Source of the DNA: Caballeronia cordobensis
GTDB lineage: Bacteria; Pseudomonadota; Gammaproteobacteria; Burkholderiales; Burkholderiaceae
Direction of reading: 5' to 3'
Length of the DNA: 64,000 nt
Assembly: GCF_001544575.2 (NCBI RefSeq)
Contig: NZ_FCNY02000002.1
Coordinates: 519,658 to 583,657, forward strand
Part shown: positions 38,975 through 48,045 of the stretch, piece after piece
How positions within the stretch are numbered: position 1 is the first letter of the stretch
How the letters are laid out: the number at the start of each line of letters is the position of its first letter
Position numbers and translations under genes: made by a program
Notes under the pieces: model-generated
Seen by the model: only the letters and a program-made list of their open reading frames with translations
What the model was told of the DNA's origin: nothing
Database searches by the model: none

Positions 38975-39436
38975 TCAAATCGCTTGTACAGCCTCGACGA
39001 TGGCCTCTACGTGGCCTGGCACCTTGACGCCGCGGAACTCGCGCCGAAGCACGCCTTTCGCGTCGATGAGGAAGGTCGAGCGCTCCACGCCGCGCACTTC
39101 CTTGCCATACATTTTCTTCATTTTGATGACATCGAAGAGCGAGCAGATGGCTTCGTCGCCGTCTGAAACGAGCGTGTAAGGCAACTCCAGCTTGGCCTTG
39201 AAGTTGTCATGCGATTTCACGCTGTCGCGCGAGATGCCCACGATTTCCGCGCCGGCGGCCTTGAACTGGTCGTAGTGGTCGCGAAATTGCAGGCTTTCGG
39301 TCGTGCAGCCCGGCGTGTTGTCCTTCGGATAGAAAAAGAGCACGACTTTCGTGCCGCGCAGGCTCGAAAGCGTGAACTCGCCACCCGTCGCGGGTGCGGT
39401 GAAGTCGGGTACGGGCTGGTCGACTGCAACTGACAC
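38975..39436 (-). CDS. bcp: Peroxiredoxin Bcp
   Basis: The protein has 153 residues in a thioredoxin fold. The peroxidatic Cys44 is in YPKDNTPGCTTES. The second Cys found five residues on in E. coli Bcp (CX4C) is absent; residue 49 is Leu, so it is a 1-Cys-type or uses another Cys such as the one in EAICSLF. It reduces peroxides in the cytoplasm. The GTG at 39436 behind GGAGAAAC is chosen as start; the longer frame upstream is not conserved. It follows the arn cluster on the same strand. Confidence 0.93.
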   Translation of the reverse strand: MSVAVDQPVPDFTAPATGGEFTLSSLRGTKVVLFFYPKDNTPGCTTESLQFRDHYDQFKAAGAEIVGISRDSVKSHDNFKAKLELPYTLVSDGDEAICSLFDVIKMKKMYGKEVRGVERSTFLIDAKGVLRREFRGVKVPGHVEAIVEAVQAI

Positions 39437-39508
39437 GTAGGTTTCTCCGGTTGTTGTGATTTGTCGGTGAGAAAGAGCGACGAGATGCGAAGCGGCCACG
39501 CGCCGCTT

Positions 39509-40405
39509 TCAGCCCGGCTGGACGATGAGTTCGCCCGCGCGGCCCGGAATCTCGCCCCACGTGACAGGGTACGTGGGCAGCGTCGCGCGGTCCAGCGCCG
39601 CATGGTAATCGCCCATCGTGGCGAAGCTGTGTCCCTGCGCGCGCCAGCCGGCAAGCAGTTGCTCGAAGATCGGCGCGAGCTTCTGGCCTTCGAGTTCCGC
39701 GTGCAGCGTGAACACCTGATCGTGCGGATTGTCCGCCGTGTAACGCAGCAGATGCGCGGCGACGCTGCTTTCGTCGACGCCGTCGACACCCAGCACTTCG
39801 TCGAGCGTAGGCAGCGTGGTCGGCATCTGGACGTGGTTCAGCGTGCGGCCGTCGAGCACGGGAATGTACGGCGTATGACCGCGCCCGTCGGACGCATAGC
39901 GCATGCCCCAGGCGTCGATCTGCTCGAACGCGTAGCCGTTCATCTGCCAGCCCGCCGCGCCGTGCGTGACGGGCGGCGCGCCGAAAATCTCGATGAAGCG
40001 CGCGTGGCTCTGCTCCATCTGCGCGACGGTCCATGCGCGATCGCGCGCGCGCACGTTGTCCTGCCAGTAGACGTGATCCCACGTATGGATGCCGCATTCG
40101 AAGCCGGCCTCGTGGATCGCGCGCATTTCGGACACGGCTTCGCGGCCGATGTCCGGCCCCGGCAGCAGCACGCCGTACATCAGCGTCTTCACGCCGTAAT
40201 GCTCGACCACCGACGTGCGCGACACCTTCTTCAGAAAGCCCGGCCGGAAAACGCGCCGCAGCGCCCAGCCCGTGTGATCCGGGCCGAGGCTGAAGAGGAA
40301 GGTCGCGCGGGCGCTGAATTTGTCGAGCAGGCGCCCGAGATTGGGCACGCCTTCGCGCGTGCCGCGCAAGGTATCGACGTCGATCTTGAGAACGATGCGG
40401 GCCAC
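39509..40405 (-). CDS. arnD: ArnD, polysaccharide deacetylase acting on undecaprenyl-P-Ara4FN
   Basis: The protein has 298 residues. It starts ARIVLKIDVDTLRGTREGVPNL, the ArnD beginning, and the NodB-type deacetylase motifs FLFSLGPDHTG and CGIHTWDHVYWQD follow. It removes the formyl group from undecaprenyl-phosphate-4-formamido-arabinose before the sugar is flipped. It starts 10 bases after the decarboxylase gene and is the last gene of the arn run, 72 bases before bcp. Confidence 0.96.
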   Translation of the reverse strand: MARIVLKIDVDTLRGTREGVPNLGRLLDKFSARATFLFSLGPDHTGWALRRVFRPGFLKKVSRTSVVEHYGVKTLMYGVLLPGPDIGREAVSEMRAIHEAGFECGIHTWDHVYWQDNVRARDRAWTVAQMEQSHARFIEIFGAPPVTHGAAGWQMNGYAFEQIDAWGMRYASDGRGHTPYIPVLDGRTLNHVQMPTTLPTLDEVLGVDGVDESSVAAHLLRYTADNPHDQVFTLHAELEGQKLAPIFEQLLAGWRAQGHSFATMGDYHAALDRATLPTYPVTWGEIPGRAGELIVQPG

Positions 40406-40415
40406 GCGCTTGCCT

Positions 40416-41462
40416 TTACGCCTGTTCGACGAGCTTGCGGGCTTCGCCCACGTGCGCGCGATACGCTTCGAAAATCTTGCGCAGCGCGTCGTCCATCGAC
40501 GCTTCCGGCTTCCAGCCGAGTTCCTGCATGGTGTTGTCGATCTTCGGCACGCGGTTCTGCACGTCCTGATAGCCCGCGCCGTAGTACGCGCCCGACGAAG
40601 TCTCGACGAGTTGCACCTTCTTCGCGCTCTCCGCGTACTCGGGAATCTGGTTCGCGAGCGCGAGCATCTTGTTCGCGAGTTCGCGCACCGAGAAGTTGTT
40701 GGTCGGGTTTCCGATGTTGTAGATCTTGCCCGACGCCACGCCGTCCTTGTTCTCGATGATCTTCATGAGCGCGCCGATGCCGTCGTCGATATCGGTGAAC
40801 GCGCGCTTTTGCGCGCCGCCGTCGACGAGACTGATGTTCTCGCCGCGCACGATGTGGCCGAGGAACTGCGTCACGACGCGCGACGAACCTTCCTTCGGCG
40901 TGTAGATCGAGTCGAGGCCCGGGCCGATCCAGTTGAACGGACGGAACAGCGTGAAGTTCAGGCCTTCCATGCCGTAGCCCCAGATCACGCGGTCCATCAA
41001 CTGCTTGGAGCACGCGTAGATCCAGCGCGGCTTGTTGATGGGGCCGTAGGAGAGCACCGAGTTCTCCGGGTCGAACTGCTCGTCGGTGCACATACCGTAC
41101 ACCTCGGAAGTCGACGGAAACACCAGATGCTTGCCGTATTTCACGGCCGAACGCACGATCGGCAGATTGGCTTCGAAGTCGAGCTCGAACACGCGCAGCG
41201 GCTGCTTCACGTAGGTCGCGGGCGTGGCGATCGCAACGAGCGGCAGGATCACGTCGCACTTCTTCACGTGATACTCGACCCACTCCTTGTTGATCGTGAT
41301 GTCGCCTTCGAAGAAATGCATCCGCTCGTGATTCGCGAGGTCGCCCAGGCGGTCGGTTTGCATGTCCATCCCGAAGACTTCCCAGTCCGTGGTTTCGAGG
41401 ATGCGCTTGGACAGGTGATGGCCGATGAAGCCATTGACACCCAGAATCAGAACTTTTTTCAT
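40416..41462 (-). CDS. arnA: UDP-glucuronate oxidative decarboxylase (ArnA C-terminal half as a separate gene)
   Basis: The protein has 348 residues in an extended SDR fold. The cofactor loop is GVNGFIGHH (8-16), PSTSEVYGM carries the Ser, and the PRWIYACSKQLMDRV motif gives Tyr and Lys. It converts UDP-glucuronic acid to UDP-4-keto-arabinose. In E. coli this is the C-terminal domain of the two-domain ArnA; here it is its own protein. It overlaps the stop of the formyltransferase gene by four bases. Confidence 0.95.
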   Translation of the reverse strand: MKKVLILGVNGFIGHHLSKRILETTDWEVFGMDMQTDRLGDLANHERMHFFEGDITINKEWVEYHVKKCDVILPLVAIATPATYVKQPLRVFELDFEANLPIVRSAVKYGKHLVFPSTSEVYGMCTDEQFDPENSVLSYGPINKPRWIYACSKQLMDRVIWGYGMEGLNFTLFRPFNWIGPGLDSIYTPKEGSSRVVTQFLGHIVRGENISLVDGGAQKRAFTDIDDGIGALMKIIENKDGVASGKIYNIGNPTNNFSVRELANKMLALANQIPEYAESAKKVQLVETSSGAYYGAGYQDVQNRVPKIDNTMQELGWKPEASMDDALRKIFEAYRAHVGEARKLVEQA

Positions 41463-42445
41463 GAATGACGAGAGGATTGAATGATGCGGCCAAATTCGGC
41501 GGGTTCGACGGTGCGCGCTTCGTTCGACGGAGCGCCGCCGGCATCGAGTGGCCGGTGACGCAACTCGTGGATGGCAATGACGCGGCCGTCGCCGCAGACG
41601 CCAAACAGCGCATTATCCGTCACGCTCAGGCCCGGGGGCAAACGTCGCAGCTCACGGAGTCTTTCGGGCGGCACGCCCGGCGCGCCCGTTTCCGGCACGA
41701 GCCGCGCCCGCGCGACGATGAAGCGCTCCGCGCCGATATCCGTGAACGCGCCCGGATACGGCGGCGCAACCGCGCGGATCAGGTTGTAGACGCGCTCGCC
41801 CGGCTGCGACCAGTCGATGCGCCCGTCCTCCGGCTTGCGTCCGCCGTAATAGCTGCCCGACGCGAGATCGTTCGGCAGATGCGGCGCTTCGCCCGCGAGC
41901 AAGGCGGGCAGCACGCGCCAAAGCGTCTGCTCGGCGGCGACCACGGTTTTGTCGAAGACCTGGCTCGCGGTGTCGTCGGGGAGAATCGGCACCGGGGTCT
42001 GCGCGAGGATCGCGCCCGCATCGGGCTTCTCGGCCATTTCGTGCAGCGTCGCGCCGGCTTCGGTTTCGCCGTTGAGCACCGCCCAGTTCGTCGGCACGCG
42101 GCCGCGATACTTCGGCAGCAGCGAGCCGTGCATGTTGTACGCGCCGCGCCTCGCGAGCGACAGCAGCGACACGGGCAGCATGTTCCGGTAATAGAACGAG
42201 AAGATGAAATCCGGCGCGAGGCTTTCCACCGCGTCGAAGAGCTCGGGCGACTTCGGATCGGCGGGCGTGATCGTTTCGATGCCGTGTTCCGCCGCGACCT
42301 GAGCGACGCTGCCGAACCAGATGTTCTCGCTCGCGCTGTCCTCGTGCGTGACCACCAGCGCGACATCGACGCCGCGCGCGAGCAGCACCTGCAGGCAGCG
42401 CACGCCGACGTTGTGATAGGCGAAGACGACTGCGCGCGGCTTCAT
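41459..42445 (-). CDS. UDP-Ara4N formyltransferase (ArnA N-terminal half as a separate gene)
   Basis: The protein has 328 residues, related to methionyl-tRNA formyltransferase. The FYYRNMLP and GSLLPKYRGRVPTNWAVLNGE motifs contain the N-H-D active site; HGSLLP gives the His. It adds a formyl group to UDP-Ara4N. It corresponds to the N-terminal half of ArnA and overlaps both neighbours by four bases, so the half-proteins are translationally coupled. The C-terminal ~90 residues carry the typical FMT-like second domain. Confidence 0.93.
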   Translation of the reverse strand: MKPRAVVFAYHNVGVRCLQVLLARGVDVALVVTHEDSASENIWFGSVAQVAAEHGIETITPADPKSPELFDAVESLAPDFIFSFYYRNMLPVSLLSLARRGAYNMHGSLLPKYRGRVPTNWAVLNGETEAGATLHEMAEKPDAGAILAQTPVPILPDDTASQVFDKTVVAAEQTLWRVLPALLAGEAPHLPNDLASGSYYGGRKPEDGRIDWSQPGERVYNLIRAVAPPYPGAFTDIGAERFIVARARLVPETGAPGVPPERLRELRRLPPGLSVTDNALFGVCGDGRVIAIHELRHRPLDAGGAPSNEARTVEPAEFGRIIQSSRHS

Positions 42446-43479
42446 CGACCGTTGTCCTCACGCGTGACGACCGCGACAGGCTGCACCGCCTCCTGAGCCG
42501 GCCTGACCGCGGAGGGCAGGCCGTCGCGCTGCTCCAGAATGGTCTGCACGAGATAGCGCGGCCGCGCGCGCACTTGCTGATAAATGCGCCCGATGTACTC
42601 GCCGAGCAGCCCGAGCGCGAAGATGATCACGCCGAGCATGAAGAACGTAATGGCGAAGAGGGTGAACACACCCTGGACTTCCGCGCCGAACATGAAGCGG
42701 CGAATCACCAGCAGCAGGAACAGGCCCGCCGAGCCGACCGACAGGATCACGCCGATAAACGACAGCCATTGCAGCGGCACCACGGAGAACCCCGTGACGA
42801 GATCGAAGTTCAGGCGGATGAGGCTATAGAGCGAGTACTTCGATTCGCCCGCGAAGCGCTCTTCGTGCGCGACATCGACTTCGATCGGGTTCTGCGCGAA
42901 GGTGTACGCGAGCGCCGGAATGAACGTGTTGATCTCGCCGCAGCGGTTGATCGTGTCGATGATATGGCGGCTGTAGGCGCGCAGCATGCAGCCCTGATCC
43001 GTCATCTTGATCTTGGTGATGCGCTCGCGCAGGCGGTTCATCGCGCGCGACGCCTTCTTGCGCCACAGGCTGTCCTGCCGCTGCTGGCGAATGGTGCCGA
43101 CGTAGTCGTAACCCTCGCGCATCTTGCCGACGAGCTTGCCGATTTCCTCGGGCGGATTCTGCAGGTCGGCGTCGAGCGTGACGACGATCTCGCCGCGCGA
43201 CTGCTCGAAGCCCGCGAGAATCGCCATGTGCTGCCCGTAATTGCCGTTGAGCAGAATGACGCGCGTGGTGTCGGGCCGCACGTGGAATTGCTGCGCCAGC
43301 AGCGCGGCCGATTTGTCGCGGCTGCCGTCGTTGATGAAGATCACCTCGTACGACGTGCCGAGCGCATCGAGCGCCGGATAGAGGCGCTGAAAGAGGGCGG
43401 CAAGGCCGTCCTGCTCGTTGTACACGGGGATGATCACCGAAAGCTCGGGAGTCGTCGCCGGAAAATCCAAATGACTCAT
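42442..43479 (-). CDS. arnC: ArnC, undecaprenyl-phosphate Ara4FN transferase
   Basis: The protein has 345 residues. A GT-A glycosyltransferase domain comes first (ELSVIIPVYNEQDGL, VTLDADLQNPPEEI with the catalytic Asp pair), and two C-terminal membrane helices lie near 235-300. It transfers Ara4FN from UDP to undecaprenyl phosphate on the inner membrane. The four-base overlap with the formyltransferase gene couples them. It lies 25 bases after arnB. Confidence 0.96.
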   Translation of the reverse strand: MSHLDFPATTPELSVIIPVYNEQDGLAALFQRLYPALDALGTSYEVIFINDGSRDKSAALLAQQFHVRPDTTRVILLNGNYGQHMAILAGFEQSRGEIVVTLDADLQNPPEEIGKLVGKMREGYDYVGTIRQQRQDSLWRKKASRAMNRLRERITKIKMTDQGCMLRAYSRHIIDTINRCGEINTFIPALAYTFAQNPIEVDVAHEERFAGESKYSLYSLIRLNFDLVTGFSVVPLQWLSFIGVILSVGSAGLFLLLVIRRFMFGAEVQGVFTLFAITFFMLGVIIFALGLLGEYIGRIYQQVRARPRYLVQTILEQRDGLPSAVRPAQEAVQPVAVVTREDNGR

Positions 43480-43504
43480 GTTGCGCTGAGTGTCCTTGCT
43501 GGTG

Positions 43505-44671
43505 TTACCCGTTGAGTTGTGCGTCGCCGAACTGTTCGCAGATCTCGTCGATCGATTTCACGACGTGCGCGACGTCGTCCGTGCTCATCAGCGTGAAGAG
43601 CGGCAGCGTGACCGTGGACGCGCCGTAGCGCTCCGCATGCGGGAACATGCCTTCGCCGAACCCGCGCGCCCGATACAGCGTGAACAGATGCAGCGCCGGA
43701 TAATGCACGCCCGCGCCGATGCCACGCGCCTTCAGTTCGCCCATGAACTCCGCGCGCGTGAGCTTCAGTTTGTCGAGCGGCAGCGCGATCTGGAACATGT
43801 GCCAGTTGCTGTCGGTGAAATTGCGCGGCGGCAGGCCGACGCCGAGCTTTACGGCCGCGCCGCCTTCGAACGCATCGAAATAGGCGCGCGCGAGTGCGCG
43901 GCGTTTTTCCGTGAAGCGCTCGATCTGGCGCAACTGGCCGAGCCCGACGCGCGCCGCGACGTCCGTCAGGTTGTACTTGCCGCCGAGCACGTCGCAATCC
44001 ATGCCGTCGAAGCCCGTGCGCGTGATGCCTTGCAGCCGGTACTTGCGCGCGAGTTCCGCCTCGTCCTCGTTGTTGAGCACGAGCGCGCCGCCTTCGATCG
44101 ACGTCACGTTCTTGTTGGCGTGGAAGCTGAACGACACGATGTCGCCGATCGCGCCGATGCGCTTGCCTTTCCACGTCGAACCGAACGCCTGCGCGGCGTC
44201 CTCGATCACGCGCAGCTTGTGGGCGCGCGCGATCTCGTAGAGCCTGTCCATATCGACGGGCAGGCCCGCCAGATACACCGGCATGATCGCCTTGGTGCGC
44301 GGCGTGATGGCGCGCTCGAGCAGGTTCAGGTCGATATTGCGCGTGACCGGATCGATGTCGACGAACACCGGCGTCGCGCCCACGTCGAGAATCACGTTCG
44401 CGGTCGAGACCCAGGTCATCGGCGTGGTGATGACTTCGTCGCCCGGCCCGACGCCCGCGATGCGCAAGCCGATCTCCATCGTGCAGGTGCCCGAGTTGAA
44501 CGCCCGCACGGGACGGCCGCCGACATACGCGGAGAGTTCGGCTTCGAACTGCTGACATTGCGGGCCGGTGGTGATCCAGCCCGAGCGCAGCACGTCGACG
44601 ACGCCCTGAATGGTCTCTTCGTCGATCTCCGGCTTCACGAAAGGCAGGAACGGCCGCGTTGTTTGAGTCAT
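43505..44671 (-). CDS. arnB: ArnB, UDP-4-keto-arabinose aminotransferase
   Basis: The protein has 388 residues of the DegT/DnrJ/EryC1 family. The PLP Lys187 lies in SFSFHANKNVT. The PLP-phosphate and ring contacts are in VIEDAAQAFGSTWKG. It makes UDP-Ara4N using glutamate. The C-terminal substrate region has GVHYPALHLFTLYR. First of the tightly packed arnB-C-A-A-D block. Confidence 0.96.
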   Translation of the reverse strand: MTQTTRPFLPFVKPEIDEETIQGVVDVLRSGWITTGPQCQQFEAELSAYVGGRPVRAFNSGTCTMEIGLRIAGVGPGDEVITTPMTWVSTANVILDVGATPVFVDIDPVTRNIDLNLLERAITPRTKAIMPVYLAGLPVDMDRLYEIARAHKLRVIEDAAQAFGSTWKGKRIGAIGDIVSFSFHANKNVTSIEGGALVLNNEDEAELARKYRLQGITRTGFDGMDCDVLGGKYNLTDVAARVGLGQLRQIERFTEKRRALARAYFDAFEGGAAVKLGVGLPPRNFTDSNWHMFQIALPLDKLKLTRAEFMGELKARGIGAGVHYPALHLFTLYRARGFGEGMFPHAERYGASTVTLPLFTLMSTDDVAHVVKSIDEICEQFGDAQLNG

Positions 44672-44724
44672 GGACTAGCGCCAAAAAAATGAATTGATCC
44701 GATCGAACGTTCGACCGCGCGGCC

Positions 44725-45096
44725 TCAGCCGCGCGCGAGCACCACGACGCCCACGAGAATGATGCCGATGCCGATGAGCCGCTGCATCGACAGAACTTCG
44801 CCGAACAGATACCACGCCGCGAACGCATTGACGACGTAGCCGAGCGAGAGCATCGGATAGGCGACCGAGACGTCCACCCGCGACAGCCCGACGATCCACA
44901 CGACGACGCTCAGCACATAGCACGCGAGCCCGCCGATGATGGGCAACTGCGTCGCGATCTTGATGCCGACCGGCAGGATGTTCGCGGGCGTCATCTCGAA
45001 ATGACCGACCGCGTTCACGCCGGCTTTGAGCAGCAGTTGGGCGCATGCGTTCAACAATACGCCGATGACGATACAAATGAAGGAAATCGGGTTCAT
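44725..45096 (-). CDS. SMR-family subunit of the Ara4N flippase (ArnE/ArnF-like)
   Basis: The protein has 123 residues in four membrane helices (about 1-20, 45-65, 70-90, 98-120), a small EmrE-like (SMR/DMT) protein. The VDVSVAYPMLSLGYVVNAFAAWYLFGE stretch matches the ArnE/ArnF group. It should help move undecaprenyl-P-Ara4N across the inner membrane. Enterobacteria use two such subunits; only one is in this cluster, so it may be a homodimer. It lies between arnT and arnB on the same strand. Confidence 0.88.
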   Translation of the reverse strand: MNPISFICIVIGVLLNACAQLLLKAGVNAVGHFEMTPANILPVGIKIATQLPIIGGLACYVLSVVVWIVGLSRVDVSVAYPMLSLGYVVNAFAAWYLFGEVLSMQRLIGIGIILVGVVVLARG

Positions 45097-45172
45097 CGTG
45101 CGTTTTTCAAATACGGGACAAGGATACTCGGTTCATCTCGAAATGCCGAACGATCGTGCGGTGCAATATCGC

Positions 45173-46846
45173 TCACGGCTGCGGTTTTTCGACGATCACA
45201 CGCCGCGCGTCGCGCGCGATGACCTGCATCGGCACATGGCGTGCCGCGAGTTCGTCGTAACGGCCCGGACCCATGAGGGCGAGGGCGTAACGGTCGGCGT
45301 CCCATCGCCTGATCCACTCGTCGAGGCTCGGCACCCATTTTTGCGGCTCGGTCTGCACGCCGAAGGTCAGTTCGTCGGCTTCCTGGACCATGATCATCGT
45401 GTGTCCCAGATAGAAGGGCATCGTGTGGTCGAGCTTGGCGATGGAATAGAAGGGCGTGTCGGGCGGCAGCTTGGCCATCGCGGCCGTCACGGCCGGCACG
45501 AGCTTGACGCCTGAGCTTTCCTTGCCGAACACGTCGTGCCCCGTGCCCGCGATCGTGCCGAGCAACAGCCACGCCGCACCCAGCCCGGCCGCGCCCGCGA
45601 GCACGCTGCGGCGGTTCAGCCAGAGCGCGAAGATCGTGACCACGAAGGCGACCGCGAGGCCCGCGTACACCCACACCTGGAACGCACGATACAGCGCGTT
45701 CGGATTCGTGGCGCTGCCCGCGCGGCCGATGAAAATCGCGCCGAACGCCGCCGCGATCAGAAACACCGCGTAGCCGATCAGATGCATGCGGTACCGCGAT
45801 TTCGTGAGCGACGGCAGATAAAGGCCGATCACGAGCGCGAGCGCCGGCGCAATCGGCAGCACGTAAGACAAAAGCTTCGAGTGCGACGCGCTGAAGAACA
45901 GAAAGATGAAGGCCGACCAGACCAGCAGCATCGTGACCGGCGCGAAGCCATTGGGCTGGCGCGGCGTTTTCAGACCGTGACGCACGCTTTGAAAGGCTAT
46001 CGACAGCCACGGCAGAAAACCGACGAGCAGCACGGGCACGAAGTAGTACCACGCGCCCGGGCGGTTCTGTTCCGGCGTCAGGTAGCGCCTGAATTGCTGC
46101 ACGATGAAGAAGAAGTCGAAGAACTCGGGATTCTTCATCTGCACGAGCACGAACCACGGCGCCGTCACGATCAGGAACACGATCACGCCGCTGCCGATAT
46201 AGAGCCTTCGCCAGAGCGCCCAGTCGCGCGAGACGAGCGAGTAGAGCACGAGGACCGCGCCCGGCAGGATCAGGCCGACGAGGCCCTTGGACAACACCGC
46301 CGCGCCCATGCCGGCCCAGCAGAGCCACATCCAGAGGCGCACGTGACGCGTCGAAAGGCCGGGACGCTGGGCAAGCAGCAGCGCGCAGAGCGTCAGTTCC
46401 ATCCAGAACGACAGGCCCATGTCGAGCGCGTTGAAGTGGCCCATCAGGTTCCAGTACGGGCAGGTCGCGAGAATGACGGCGGCGGCGAAGCCGGTCATTG
46501 CGTTGAACACCCGCGTGCCGGTATAGCCGACGAGCAGCACGCCGGCGAAACCGGTGAGCGCCGTATAGAGCCGCGCCTGCCATTCGCCGATGCCGAACCA
46601 GGCGAACGTGAGCGCGTTCGCCCAGGTCTGCAGCGGCGGCTTTTCGAAGTATTTGTAGCCGTTGTAACGCGGCGTGATCCAGTCGCCGGTCACGAACATC
46701 TCGCGCGCCATTTCGGCATAGCGGCCTTCGTCGCTGGGCACGAGATGGCGCAGCCCGAGCGGCGCGAACCAGACGATCGCGAGCGCGAGAATCAGAAGAA
46801 TGAGCGAAAGATGCGTGAGCGGTAGCCGCGAAGGCTTATCGTTCAT
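45173..46846 (-). CDS. arnT: ArnT, lipid A Ara4N transferase
   Basis: The protein has 557 residues of the GT83/ArnT family with about 12 membrane helices. The first periplasmic loop has DEGRYAEMAREM and a following GYKYFEKPPLQTW motif, both conserved in ArnT. It transfers L-Ara4N from undecaprenyl phosphate to lipid A phosphates in the periplasm, giving resistance to cationic peptides. The C-terminal ~130 residues form the periplasmic domain. ATG 46846 puts the first helix close to the N-terminus. First of the leftward arn genes. Confidence 0.95.
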   Translation of the reverse strand: MNDKPSRLPLTHLSLILLILALAIVWFAPLGLRHLVPSDEGRYAEMAREMFVTGDWITPRYNGYKYFEKPPLQTWANALTFAWFGIGEWQARLYTALTGFAGVLLVGYTGTRVFNAMTGFAAAVILATCPYWNLMGHFNALDMGLSFWMELTLCALLLAQRPGLSTRHVRLWMWLCWAGMGAAVLSKGLVGLILPGAVLVLYSLVSRDWALWRRLYIGSGVIVFLIVTAPWFVLVQMKNPEFFDFFFIVQQFRRYLTPEQNRPGAWYYFVPVLLVGFLPWLSIAFQSVRHGLKTPRQPNGFAPVTMLLVWSAFIFLFFSASHSKLLSYVLPIAPALALVIGLYLPSLTKSRYRMHLIGYAVFLIAAAFGAIFIGRAGSATNPNALYRAFQVWVYAGLAVAFVVTIFALWLNRRSVLAGAAGLGAAWLLLGTIAGTGHDVFGKESSGVKLVPAVTAAMAKLPPDTPFYSIAKLDHTMPFYLGHTMIMVQEADELTFGVQTEPQKWVPSLDEWIRRWDADRYALALMGPGRYDELAARHVPMQVIARDARRVIVEKPQP

Positions 46847-47205
46847 GAAGTCGACCTGTCCGATGCCGCGATGCGCGGCGCTAGTGAAACGAAATGGGCG
46901 GTGCGCGCGGGCTGCGCGTGAATACGGCGTGCGCATGCTCAGGCACGCATTTTCGCCGAGAGTTCGCCTGGCGCCGGTGCGCCGCGCGCATGCCGGCCGG
47001 CGGCCGGCCCGGCATCGCCGCGACCGCCGCCGGATGCGTCGCGCCGCCCCCCGGCGCGCGTCCCGGAAAGACGCATGCGGGCGGGAGTGTAGCGCACGCC
47101 CGCCCGGCGATTGTCAATTTTGACGCGGAGCCGGCGCCCGCTCGCGCCGATACCCGAACGGGCGCGAGTCTGACAGCGCTTCCTTAACGGTTCCTTAGCG
47201 GTTCC
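46847..47205. other. Very G+C-rich intergenic region between the arn cluster and the Mth938 gene
   Basis: No supported gene. The middle (about 46975-47090) is extremely G+C-rich with overlapping GGCCGG repeats that can form several stems. Its end carries three imperfect tandem 11-base units of the type TTCCTTAGCGG (47180-47190, 47191-47201, 47202-47212), the last running over the stop codon of the next gene. Confidence 0.4.
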
Positions 47206-47580
47206 TCAGGCTTCGATCAGCAGCGCGGCGGCGACACGGCGGCCTTCGGACATCAGGATGTTATAGGTGCGGCACGCCGCGCCGAAATCCATCGTCTCGA
47301 CGCCGATGCGGTGCTTCGCCAGTTGCGCCGTGAGGCGCGGGTGCGGAAAGCGCAACCGCGAGCCGCTGCCGAAGATGACGACTTCCGGGGCGGCCTGAAC
47401 GAGCGCCTCGAAGTGCTCGGGCGTGAGCGCCTCGAACGACGACACCGGCCACGCCGCGACGGGCGTCTGGGGCATGACGATCACGCTGCTTTCGTGTCTT
47501 TCGAGATTGATCGCCACGAAACCGTCTCCGTAGCTCGTGATGGTGTTGAGCGCGCTGTTGGAATCCTGGTGCAGTTTCAA
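47206..47580 (-). CDS. Mth938-domain (DUF498) protein
   Basis: The protein has 124 residues of the Mth938/DUF498 family, related to the mitochondrial complex I assembly factor NDUFAF3. Landmarks are TSYGDGFVAINLERHESSVIVMP, EVVIFGSGSRLRFP and GVETMDFGAACRTYNIL. The role in bacteria is not settled. The start is probably TTG at 47580, since no in-frame ATG or GTG gives full length; the binding site is weak. It stands alone. Confidence 0.85.
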   Translation of the reverse strand: MKLHQDSNSALNTITSYGDGFVAINLERHESSVIVMPQTPVAAWPVSSFEALTPEHFEALVQAAPEVVIFGSGSRLRFPHPRLTAQLAKHRIGVETMDFGAACRTYNILMSEGRRVAAALLIEA

Positions 47581-48045
47581 AACAGTGATCCGGCAAGGGA
47601 AGAAGTGAAGACTCAGCCCGCGACGCGGCTTTTCGCGTTTCGCGCCGGCCTTTCATGCCGGCTTTTCGCGACGGAAACGGCGTTGCGGACCGCGTTCCTT
47701 TGGTGCATTGCGGAACTGAGTCATAATCAGTAAATTATAACTTTTCGGCTGCCGGGCTCGCTCGTGCGCCGCCTGTTGCGCTCGCGTGCCAGCCACAAGC
47801 CGCCTCCGACTCGCAATCCGGTCCGCATCGCCCCCCGCCTTACCTGGCGCGGCGTCAGAAATGCATCGTTCGGCGCTCGGGAACGAGCGGATCGTCCGGG
47901 CGAGCCGCCTTCAGGCTTCACCCTCGGTTTTTCGCACCACGCCCCGCGGCCGCCCGCGCGCGTGGCTGGCTGCGCGAAATACCGGGCCGCATCCGACCGG
48001 CACCACAAAACCGTCCGCATTCACAACAGAACCAGAGCGCCAGCC
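47581..48045. other. Divergent intergenic region upstream of alaA
   Basis: No supported gene. An AT-rich island at 47720-47745 offers a possible -10 (CATAAT, 47722-47727) with a weak -35 (TTGGTG, 47700-47705) for alaA, leaving a leader of about 300 bases. I see no terminator or riboswitch in it. Confidence 0.35.
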
